Source of the DNA: Candidatus Gastranaerophilales bacterium
Lineage (GTDB): Bacteria > Cyanobacteriota > Vampirovibrionia > Gastranaerophilales > Gastranaerophilaceae
Reading direction: 5' to 3'
DNA: 5,035 bases
Assembly: GCA_910588555.1 (NCBI GenBank)
Contig: CAJUPC010000051.1
Location: forward strand, 1-5,035
This document shows positions 1 through 5,035 of the stretch, piece after piece (the first letter of the stretch is position 1; each line of letters starts with the position of its first letter). Below the pieces are notes generated by a model that was not told where the DNA came from, ran no database searches, and saw only the letters and a program-made list of their open reading frames with translations. The position numbers were made by a program, and so were the translations under genes.

Positions 1-881
1 AAAAGATTAGAAGTGCTAAGTATAAGTTTACTAAAGCTACGGACCACATGAAATCTTTAGGGTTAATTGGACCTTATTCCAGTACGGACGCGTTTGTGGA
101 TGAATTGCAAAAGTATTTTAAGATTGCTAAGCGGTGTGACGCTAATCATTTAAGAGCCTGCTGGCCGTATGATACGGTAAAACTCCAAAACGATAAAGAA
201 TGGGATATTGCTGATACCAGAACCGGTAAACAGTTGAAGATGAATAATGATGATACTCATGATTATTCAAGTAACAATGTTGGGATTATTACGGCTGACG
301 GCACATCAATGATTTTAAACTACAATAAAAAATGTGAAGCTTTAGACCCAATGAAAACGTATGGGTGGTCTACTTCTAACGGTAAACCTGAAACTAATGC
401 TACGGCTGGTTGTGTGGCGGCGGTGTTTGAAATCAACGGTAATGGTAGACCGAATACATTTAGAAAAGATGTTGTGGCGTTTAACGCCAACGGGTTAGGA
501 AGCACTTGCGCACTGGAAATAAGAGACGGCAAGTGTTTTGGAGCACCGTTTATTCCAACACCAATGACAAGAGCAGAATGTGGAGCTGCAGTAGCAAAAG
601 GTAAATTAGGCATACAAAAATGCACTTTTGATAAAGACTATTGGGCTGGTGCTGTAAAACAATGTGGTGGTGTACAAAATATGCCCACCACGGCAGACTT
701 ACAAAAAATAGCAAGTAAAGCAAGTCAATATGGACTTCCTGAACCGCCCTTCTTGGTTTGGACAAACATGGAGTACTCTGGTTGGCACGCGGAAGTAATA
801 CACTTCGGCGCCACGAGCGTGAACCCACAAGACATCTACCGCGAACACTCCAACGCTTTGGGGCTGTGTTTAGGTTATTAA
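1..881 (+). CDS. Type IV prepilin-like surface protein with C-terminal lectin-like domain, 5'-truncated by window edge
   Basis: The open frame enters from the left edge (first full codon at 3), so the ATG at 48 is internal. The 15 codons before it match the second pilin gene at the right end (EKIRSTKYKFTKATDH there, KIRSAKYKFTKATDH here). The visible part is 292 residues. The missing N-terminus should hold the prepilin signal and hydrophobic helix seen in the paralog. Numbering from codon 3: residues 1-40 are the conserved end of the pilin helix region. Residues ~141-168 carry an E-I-N-G-x-G-x-P-N...K-D-V-V-A-F stretch common in large pilin-like proteins. Residues ~221-229 are CGGV-x-NMPT, followed near 253-258 by V-W-x-x-x-E-Y and at the end by A-L-x-L-C-L-G. 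The C-terminal pattern recalls DUF1566/FGE-type C-type-lectin-like folds, where 'PT..EL' precedes 'W.S.EY' (family recall, not a search). Several cysteines suggest disulfides in an exported protein. Probable role: pilus or pseudopilus component or adhesin. Codon use shifts to C-ending codons over 765-854. The gene is followed by its own terminator. Confidence 0.85.
   Translation, partial: KIRSAKYKFTKATDHMKSLGLIGPYSSTDAFVDELQKYFKIAKRCDANHLRACWPYDTVKLQNDKEWDIADTRTGKQLKMNNDDTHDYSSNNVGIITADGTSMILNYNKKCEALDPMKTYGWSTSNGKPETNATAGCVAAVFEINGNGRPNTFRKDVVAFNANGLGSTCALEIRDGKCFGAPFIPTPMTRAECGAAVAKGKLGIQKCTFDKDYWAGAVKQCGGVQNMPTTADLQKIASKASQYGLPEPPFLVWTNMEYSGWHAEVIHFGATSVNPQDIYREHSNALGLCLGY
3..120 (+). repeat. 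Copy 1 of pilin-coding repeat (paralogous with 4918-5035)
   Basis: This 118-nt segment aligns without gaps to 4918-5035 with 12 differences (about 90% identity), including an exact 35-nt run. Ten differences are synonymous; two fall in one codon (Ala/Thr). It encodes the region just after the pilin helix. Confidence 0.92.
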
Positions 882-903
882 TTATTCAATAATTCAATCA
901 TAC

Positions 904-932
904 AAAGTCGAGGTGTATACCCCGACTTTTTT
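904..932 (+). terminator. Rho-independent terminator after the pilin gene
   Basis: An 11-bp inverted repeat pairs AAAGTCGAGGT (904-914) with ACCCCGACTTT (919-929). It has one A:C mismatch and a 4-nt GTAT loop, and a run of T continues through 932. It lies 22 nt after the pilin stop codon and ends transcription before recJ. The T run leads almost directly into the recJ -10 element. Confidence 0.85.
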
Positions 933-933
933 A

Positions 934-942
934 TGCTACAAT
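934..942 (+). promoter_or_regulatory. Extended -10 promoter for recJ, predicted leaderless start
   Basis: TG-C-TACAAT fits the extended -10 consensus (TGnTATAAT, hexamer at 937-942). Six bases (943-948) separate the hexamer from the recJ ATG at 949, so the usual spacing puts +1 on the A of the start codon. No convincing -35 hexamer is seen: the 17-bp position, 914-919, falls in the terminator and reads TGTATA. No Shine-Dalgarno sequence precedes the ATG, which agrees with a leaderless message. Confidence 0.5.
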
Positions 943-948
943 TTTGTT

Positions 949-3282
949 ATGAAAGAGTGGATAATTAACAAATACGACGGGCAGGAAAAATCTCTCATAA
1001 AAAGACTTTTGGCTTCAAGAGGCGTTAAGACGGATGAAGAAATTTATGAATTTTTACATCCGTTAGAAATAAAGCTTACTCACCCGAAAGCTTTTTGCGA
1101 TATGGAAAAATGCGTTGAAAGACTTTCAACAGCAATTGACAGCGGCGAAAAAATAGTTATCCACGGCGACTTTGACGCCGACGGTGTTACATCAACATCG
1201 CTTTTATACAGAACTTTTAAATACTTAGGCGCTGACGTAAACTACTTTATTCCTGACAGAGAAAAAGAAGGTCACGGGTTTGACACAAAAGCTCTTGTTA
1301 AACTTATGACACAGGTCAAACCGAAAATTATAATCTCTTGTGACTGCGGCATTTCTGACGTTGACGCGGTAAATTTTTTAAACAGTTTTAAAATTGATGT
1401 AATCATCACAGACCACCACGAAGCACCCGAAGTTCTGCCGAAAGCTTACGGAATAATCAACCCGAAAGCTCCGAATTCACTCGATGAAAGTCTTACTGCA
1501 AAACAAATTGAAAGCCTTACGTCTCTAGCAGGCGTCGGAGTTGCTTTTAAAGTTGCACAGGGACTTTTGGAAAAATACGGAAAACTTGAATTTATTTCGG
1601 AAATTTTACCTTACGTTGCAGTCGGAACGGTTGCGGATTTGGTTCCTTTAATCGGCGAAAACAGATACTATGTTACAAAAGGGCTTGAACTTATCTCTAA
1701 CGGCAAACACTACGGACTTTCAAGACTTTTGGACAGCGCCGGTTATAAAGGACAGATAAATTCCGAACACATAGCATTCGGTATTGCACCGAGAATTAAT
1801 GCCTCAGGACGTCTTGACACGGTTGACGCGGCTTTGAAACTTCTTATTTCTGACAACAAACAGGAAATCGAAATGTCAGTTCAAAGTTTGAATGAATTCA
1901 ATAAAGTTCGTCAGGAACTCTGTCAGGATATTTTTGCTCAGGCTGATGAAATGGTTAAAAGGGAAGGAAACCGCAACAACGCAATTATTTTGTTCAACAA
2001 AGAATGGCATATCGGAATTATCGGTATTGTTGCTTCTATGCTTGTTGAAAAATATTACAAACCGACATTTTTGATGACTTATTCAGACGAAACAAAACAG
2101 TTCAGATGTTCGGCAAGAAGTATTGAAGGTATAAATCTTTACGATACAATTTCAATGAACTCTGACCTTTTGGACGGTTTTGGCGGACACGCAATGGCGG
2201 CAGGTCTTTCATTCAGCGAAGAAAAAGCTTCATTTGAGCAGGTAAAATCAGCTCTTTGTAAAACTATTAAAGAAATGTCGCAAGGCAAAGAATTAAAACC
2301 GTTTTTGAATATTGATTTGGAACTTACGCCTGATGACATTGATATTGATTTGGTAGAACAGATTTCACAGCTTGAACCTTTCGGGATGAACAATCCGAGT
2401 CCGATTTTTGCGATTAAAAATTTAAGAATAAAAGAAAAACGTCTTATGGGGGAAAACAAAAATCACCTGCGTTTGACATGTAATGCAGGAACCTCGGAAT
2501 TCAACTGTATCCGCTGGAAAAACGGCGATGTTTCTCTTGTAAACGGCGACACGCTTGATATTGCATTCCACCCGCAAATTAACGAATACAACGGAAACAC
2601 AAGCGTTCAATTGATTATTGATGATATTCATTCGGAATTTTTAAAAGAAGACGAAATTATGCCCGCAGTGAAGGTTTACGACCACCGCAAAAAAACGGAT
2701 ATACTCCAGCAGGTTAATGATTACGTGAAAAATTCCAAACAAAATATTCTAATTTTTGCGGAAAGCAAATCAATCCTCGACAAGCTCAAACCTTTTAATA
2801 CGCTTTTCACAAGAACAATTACACGCGACAGCCTAAAACCCTGCGACGGCTTGATGTTTTTTGATTATCCCGCAGACAGAGAAACCTTTGACAAAATTTT
2901 GTCCGAAACAAACCCGTCAGCTATTCATTTTATGAATTATGATATAAAATTCATGGATGACGAGGAATTTTTGAAAACTGTTTACGGCATGTTGAAATTT
3001 GCCTGCCATAACAATGACGGAAAAGTTGAACTTCGCCGCTGTGCAAGCTTTTTGGGCAAATCTTATAAAGTATTTGAACTTTTGTTTGAAATCTTCGAGA
3101 ACTGTAGTTTGATTACTATTGATGAAAAGAATAAAGATTATTTTGTTGTTGCATTGACCGGTGAAACAGATATTTCGCGAGTCCTGCATTCTCAAAAATA
3201 TTCTTTACTGCTTGATTTAATTGAAGAATGCGAAGAATTCCAAAAATCATTGATGGAAGACGATGTTTATTCGCTGGTGTAA
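949..3282 (+). CDS. recJ: Single-stranded-DNA-specific 5'-3' exonuclease RecJ
   Basis: This is a 777-residue cytoplasmic DHH-superfamily nuclease. It degrades single-stranded DNA 5' to 3' using Mn2+/Mg2+ in RecF-pathway recombination, mismatch repair and processing of stalled forks. Catalytic motifs are all present: HGDFDADG (residues 72-79, Asp74/76/78), CDCG (131-134), TDHHE (154-158), GTVADLVPL (226-234) and APRINASGR (280-288). The DHHA1 domain has WHIGIIGIVA (353-362) and GGHAMAAG (412-419). An OB-fold-like part follows at about 455-560. Residues ~565-777 form an extra C-terminal region like the extension of Firmicutes RecJ proteins (ssDNA-exonuc_C type), absent from the shorter E. coli enzyme. 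ATG 949 is preferred: an in-frame GTG at 913 lies inside the upstream terminator stem and would add 12 residues unlike the family. No ribosome-binding site is visible, and the promoter position implies a leaderless transcript. The gene looks intact and stands alone, convergent with prmC. Confidence 0.97.
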   Translation: MKEWIINKYDGQEKSLIKRLLASRGVKTDEEIYEFLHPLEIKLTHPKAFCDMEKCVERLSTAIDSGEKIVIHGDFDADGVTSTSLLYRTFKYLGADVNYFIPDREKEGHGFDTKALVKLMTQVKPKIIISCDCGISDVDAVNFLNSFKIDVIITDHHEAPEVLPKAYGIINPKAPNSLDESLTAKQIESLTSLAGVGVAFKVAQGLLEKYGKLEFISEILPYVAVGTVADLVPLIGENRYYVTKGLELISNGKHYGLSRLLDSAGYKGQINSEHIAFGIAPRINASGRLDTVDAALKLLISDNKQEIEMSVQSLNEFNKVRQELCQDIFAQADEMVKREGNRNNAIILFNKEWHIGIIGIVASMLVEKYYKPTFLMTYSDETKQFRCSARSIEGINLYDTISMNSDLLDGFGGHAMAAGLSFSEEKASFEQVKSALCKTIKEMSQGKELKPFLNIDLELTPDDIDIDLVEQISQLEPFGMNNPSPIFAIKNLRIKEKRLMGENKNHLRLTCNAGTSEFNCIRWKNGDVSLVNGDTLDIAFHPQINEYNGNTSVQLIIDDIHSEFLKEDEIMPAVKVYDHRKKTDILQQVNDYVKNSKQNILIFAESKSILDKLKPFNTLFTRTITRDSLKPCDGLMFFDYPADRETFDKILSETNPSAIHFMNYDIKFMDDEEFLKTVYGMLKFACHNNDGKVELRRCASFLGKSYKVFELLFEIFENCSLITIDEKNKDYFVVALTGETDISRVLHSQKYSLLLDLIEECEEFQKSLMEDDVYSLV

Positions 3283-3292
3283 AAAGTTTAAT

Positions 3293-3310
3293 AAAGGCTT
3301 TTTCGCCTTT
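3293..3310. terminator. Hairpin between convergent recJ and prmC, possible bidirectional terminator
   Basis: AAAGGC (3293-3298) and GCCTTT (3305-3310) form a perfect 6-bp stem around a 6-nt loop, 10 nt after the recJ stop. For recJ the T run after the stem is short (only the TTT of the stem itself). On the minus strand, serving prmC, the hairpin is followed by ATTAAACTTTTT. It is the only plausible stop signal between the genes, but weak for recJ. Confidence 0.5.
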
Positions 3311-3329
3311 GCCGACACTATTTTGATTT

Positions 3330-4166
3330 CTAATCAAATTTGGCGGCAATCACTCTGTCAATGCCTGCCAAATCTTTTATGATTTCGATATCTTTAAAAC
3401 CGTTTTGCTCCATAATTGATTTGACAGCCTCACTTTGTCCGATACCAAGTTCAAAAAGCAAATATCCGCCTTTATTCAATATATTCGGCGCGCCCGCTGT
3501 AATTTTTTCGTAAAATTCTAAGCCTTTTTCATCCGTTGTATACAATGCATTTTCAGGGTCGAACGTAACCTCTTTTTGTATATTTTTCTTCTCACAGGGT
3601 GGAATGTAAGGCGGATTGGATATAATTATATCAAAGCTTTCACGCGGTTTAACATTAGAAAAAATATCCGATTTTCTAAAAATAGCCTTATTAAAAAGGT
3701 TTAAACGAGAAGCATTGTCCAGTGCAGTATTCAAAGCGTCGGTTGAAATATCAAGCCCGATAATCTGACAATCCGTATGTTTTGCAACCATACAAGCAAT
3801 ACATCCCGAACCCGTTCCGACATCAAGCGCCATTTTTAAATTATTCTCATTAATAATTTCAACCGCTTTTCTCACCAAGATTTCCGTCTCATCACGAGGA
3901 ATTAAAACCGACGGATTTACAATAAATTTTTCACCCATAAAATCCGCAAAACCTGTTATGTGCTGAATAGGCTTCCTTGTTTTTGCACGTAACAACGCTT
4001 TTTCTTTAACTAATTCAAGCTTTTCGTCAGTTAATTTTTTGCCCAAAATTATATCTTTTGCACCGTAATTTGCAAAATGCTCTAAAAGCATTTTAACTTC
4101 TACATTTGCCTCATTCGGCTCAATTCCGCTATCGGTCAATATTTTCAAAATCTCTTGAATACTCAT
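3330..4166 (-). CDS. prmC: Peptide chain release factor N5-glutamine methyltransferase PrmC
   Basis: This is a 278-residue SAM-dependent methyltransferase that modifies the glutamine of the GGQ motif in release factors RF1 and RF2, making translation termination efficient. Length is typical of the family. The helical N-terminal substrate-binding domain (residues ~1-80) carries the usual EAN...LLEH pattern and RKPIQHITG (64-72). The IPRDETE segment (89-95) follows. The SAM site is DVGTGSGC (115-122) with an acidic Asp139 at the end of strand 2 (GLDIS). The signature N-P-P-Y (184-187), which binds the target glutamine, is intact. ATG 4166 is chosen because the N-terminus aligns with the family. 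A weak GAGAG Shine-Dalgarno-like site lies 8 nt upstream (4175-4179). The first 38 nt overlap the end of the upstream 167-aa gene, so translation may be coupled and the two are probably cotranscribed. Unlike in many genomes, prfA is not adjacent; the upstream partner here is the uncharacterised gene. Confidence 0.97.
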   Translation of the reverse strand: MSIQEILKILTDSGIEPNEANVEVKMLLEHFANYGAKDIILGKKLTDEKLELVKEKALLRAKTRKPIQHITGFADFMGEKFIVNPSVLIPRDETEILVRKAVEIINENNLKMALDVGTGSGCIACMVAKHTDCQIIGLDISTDALNTALDNASRLNLFNKAIFRKSDIFSNVKPRESFDIIISNPPYIPPCEKKNIQKEVTFDPENALYTTDEKGLEFYEKITAGAPNILNKGGYLLFELGIGQSEAVKSIMEQNGFKDIEIIKDLAGIDRVIAAKFD

Positions 4167-4632
4167 TTAATAATCTCTCAATTTCATTTCTCGCTTCAAG
4201 TTTTGAAGTAAGTTCTTTTTTCTCTATATTATATTTTTTGCACAAACGCTCGTAATAATAAAGCTGTTTTTTTGTCGGCTCATCTTTTGACATCTTAACT
4301 TCTCTCAAAAACGCGCGTTTTTTCTTTTCAAACTCTTTCTGTGCCTGAATTATAGGTTCTTGTTTTTTCTTGTAATCATAATACTTTCGGCATTCTTTCA
4401 AGTACAATTTTGTATCTGATAAAAATTGTTCATCGTCCAAATAATCCTCTAAAAATTCAAAATGCGGGTTATTAATCTCAAAATAATACCTTTCATCATC
4501 CAAAAATTTATCAAAAATTTCATCAATCGAAAATTCGGGAGATTTTTTCACCAGCGCTCGTAAAAAATTACACAAAGCAGATTTCTGTGTCTTTGTCATG
4601 TTCATATAAATCTGTGATTTAATTTGATACAT
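4129..4632 (-). CDS. Uncharacterised charged 167-aa protein cotranscribed with prmC
   Basis: I do not recognise a named family for the whole protein. It is soluble-looking (no signal peptide or membrane segment) and very rich in Lys, Glu, Asp, Tyr and Phe. Residues ~15-80 are predicted helical and acidic. Residues ~85-115 are a charged, possibly coiled-coil helix (KKKQEP...EFEKKKRAF). The last ~50 residues carry PTKKQLYYYERL...SKLEARNEIERLL (T120, K122, Q123, S143, K144, E146, A147). This matches a small helical motif I recall at the C-terminus of diverse bacterial and phage proteins (T-x-K-Q ... S-K-x-E-A-x-x-x-I). There it is often a binding tail of unknown partner. The start at 4632 is favoured by a sigma70-like promoter whose +1 falls on this ATG; internal Mets at 4605 and 4599 are alternatives and none has a Shine-Dalgarno site. 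It overlaps prmC by 38 nt in another frame. A function cannot be assigned. Confidence 0.78.
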   Translation of the reverse strand: MYQIKSQIYMNMTKTQKSALCNFLRALVKKSPEFSIDEIFDKFLDDERYYFEINNPHFEFLEDYLDDEQFLSDTKLYLKECRKYYDYKKKQEPIIQAQKEFEKKKRAFLREVKMSKDEPTKKQLYYYERLCKKYNIEKKELTSKLEARNEIERLLNEYSRDFENIDR

Positions 4633-4638
4633 AAAATA

Positions 4639-4667
4639 ATACTATCAAAAATGAATTTTAATCGCAA
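4639..4667 (-). promoter_or_regulatory. Sigma70-like promoter for the 167-aa gene and prmC, predicted leaderless
   Basis: On the minus strand TTGCGA (-35, 4667-4662) is followed by a 17-nt spacer ending in TGA and by TAGTAT (-10, 4644-4639), an extended -10 arrangement. Six nucleotides (4638-4633) then precede the ATG at 4632, placing +1 on the first base of the start codon. No ribosome-binding site is present in this interval. A TATTAT overlapping the -10 shifted by 3 nt is an alternative hexamer. Confidence 0.5.
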
Positions 4668-4684
4668 ACAATTTTACGAACGAC

Positions 4685-4713
4685 TTGAATTATTTCAAAA
4701 CATGGGTTATAAT
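4685..4713 (+). promoter_or_regulatory. Sigma70-like promoter of the second prepilin gene
   Basis: TTGAAT (-35, 4685-4690), exactly 17 bp of spacer, and a perfect TATAAT (-10, 4708-4713). Transcription should begin near 4720, giving a short leader of about 22 nt that contains the GGAGG site. It is back-to-back with the minus-strand promoter, with the two -35 elements 17 bp apart, so both directions could share control. No operator is recognisable. Confidence 0.8.
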
Positions 4714-4729
4714 AGAAAAATAGAAAAAC

Positions 4730-4734
4730 GGAGG
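4730..4734 (+). promoter_or_regulatory. Ribosome-binding site fixing the start of the second prepilin
   Basis: GGAGG lies 7 nt before ATG 4742. It identifies that ATG as the real start even though the frame from it stops after 18 codons in this assembly. It is the clearest Shine-Dalgarno sequence in the window. Confidence 0.85.
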
Positions 4735-4741
4735 TATTTAT

Positions 4742-5035
4742 ATGTCAAGATTTAAGCATAGTGCTGTGATTGCCCCCCCCCCGAAGCTCTTGGCTTAGGA
4801 TTTTTTAGGGCTTTTACTTTAGCGGAACTTTTAATCACTTTAGCAATCATTGGTGTGGTAGCGGCTGTTGTGTTGCCTAGTTTAATGACCAATATTAACG
4901 ACAGGGTTAACGCAGAAAAAATCAGAAGTACAAAATACAAATTTACTAAAGCTACAGACCACATGAAATCGTTAGGATTAATTGGACCTTATTCCAGTAC
5001 GGACGCGTTTGTAGATGAATTACAAAAGTATTTTA
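4742..5035 (+). CDS. Type IV prepilin-like protein, frame OFF at a poly-C tract and cut by window edge
   Basis: From ATG 4742 the frame reads MSRFKHSAVIAPPPKLLA and stops at TAG 4796. One base out of step, from 4783 to the window end, lies EALGLGFFRAFTLAELLITL, continuing into AIIGVVAAVVLPSLM. This is a class III-like prepilin signal: likely cleavage is after Ala before FTLAE, with Glu at +5, followed by a hydrophobic export/assembly helix. Adding one C (11 C) or removing two joins start and body with a 24- or 23-residue leader. The downstream 39 codons match the pilin at the left window end with one substitution (Ala to Thr). No ATG, GTG or TTG lies in the body frame between the upstream TAG at 4759 and GTG 4855 inside the helix, so no alternative start can make a complete prepilin. 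With promoter and GGAGG intact, this looks like a live phase-variable gene in the OFF state rather than a decayed pseudogene. A consensus error of one C is the main alternative. Confidence 0.8.
4773..4782 (+). repeat. C10 homopolymer tract in the prepilin leader, candidate phase-variation switch
   Basis: Ten consecutive C lie at codons 11-14 of the reading frame, in a low-GC genome where such a run is unexpected by chance. Tract lengths of 8, 11 or 14 keep the prepilin in frame. Length 10 stops at 4796 and lengths 9 or 12 stop at TAG 4806-4808. In frame, the tract encodes Ala-Pro-Pro-Pro in the leader that prepilin peptidase removes, so length change would not alter the mature pilin. Confidence 0.9.
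4918..5035 (+). repeat. Copy 2 of pilin-coding repeat (paralogous with 3-120)
   Basis: Same orientation as copy 1 and about 4.9 kb downstream. The similarity reaches the window edge, so the full length of the duplication is unknown; it probably continues through the rest of the pilin gene. Confidence 0.92.

Noticed and set aside
48..50. ATG 48 as the start of the first pilin gene
   Set aside because: The frame is open back to the left edge, and the preceding codons match the paralog's coding sequence, so this Met is internal.
3..120. Differences between the two pilin repeats as adenine-directed (retroelement) mutagenesis
   Set aside because: Although 9 of 12 differences have A in the right-hand copy, 10 are synonymous and three do not involve A, which fits ordinary neutral divergence.
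913..951. GTG 913 as the recJ start, adding 12 residues
   Set aside because: It lies inside the terminator stem, has no ribosome-binding site, and the added residues do not resemble RecJ N-termini; ATG 949 fits the family.
2139..2459. Antisense and alternate-frame open frames within recJ and the pilin genes, including the minus-strand frame at 4752-4964
   Set aside because: They lack promoters and ribosome-binding sites, have no recognisable domains, and lie opposite strongly conserved coding sequence.
3322..3338. Perfect 7-bp inverted repeat TTTGATT/AATCAAA as a terminator
   Set aside because: It overlaps the prmC stop codon, is entirely A/T-rich and has no following T run on either strand; the 3293-3310 hairpin is a better candidate.
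4801..4806. T6 run as a second slippage site
   Set aside because: In the present frame translation has already stopped at 4796, so length change here could not restore the prepilin.
4742..5035. Calling the second prepilin a simple pseudogene
   Set aside because: Promoter, ribosome-binding site, signal and body are all intact, and the only defect is the length of a homopolymer tract.
1..5035. CRISPR arrays, tRNA/rRNA genes, insertion sequences, riboswitches
   Set aside because: No repeated spacer pattern, cloverleaf, transposase motif or terminal inverted repeat was seen on either strand.

Overview
This is a low-GC bacterial chromosomal segment using the standard code. It carries two housekeeping genes, recJ and prmC, between two related type IV prepilin-like genes that run off the two window edges. 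The prepilin style is an FTLAELLITLAIIGVV helix, a large secreted domain with a G-x-P-N / D-V-V-A-F stretch, a CGGV-x-NMPT motif and an A-L-x-L-C-L-G ending. I associate this style with the many pilin-like surface proteins of gut Gastranaerophilales (Vampirovibrionia/'Melainabacteria') and similar gut lineages. That is recall and inference; no marker gene here settles the taxonomy.

Layout. 1-881 (+): 3' part of a pilin-like surface protein, with its N-terminal helix outside the window. 904-932: intrinsic terminator. 934-942: extended -10 directly in front of recJ. 949-3282 (+): complete recJ exonuclease gene with a Firmicutes-like C-terminal extension. 3293-3310: small hairpin between convergent genes. 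3330-4166 (-): prmC, the release factor glutamine methyltransferase. 4129-4632 (-): uncharacterised charged protein whose 3' end overlaps prmC by 38 nt; the two probably form one operon. 4633-4741: 109-bp divergent control region with a promoter for each direction. 4742-5035 (+): 5' part of a second prepilin gene with a strong promoter and ribosome-binding site. Its reading frame is broken at a run of ten C (4773-4782).

The most notable point is that C10 tract. With 10 C the start codon leads to an 18-residue dead-end peptide. With 11 (or 8 or 14) C it joins exactly to a canonical prepilin signal and then to a protein nearly identical to the upstream paralog. This is the expected layout of a slipped-strand ON/OFF (phase-variation) switch on a surface pilin. 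A second, more speculative point concerns the upstream paralog. It ends in a domain resembling C-type-lectin-like/DUF1566 folds, and its last ~30 codons are unusually rich in NNC codons. That pattern is compatible with a diversity-generating retroelement target, although no reverse transcriptase or template repeat is present here. A third point is that two predicted promoters (recJ and the 167-aa gene) place the transcription start on the A of the ATG, suggesting leaderless mRNAs.
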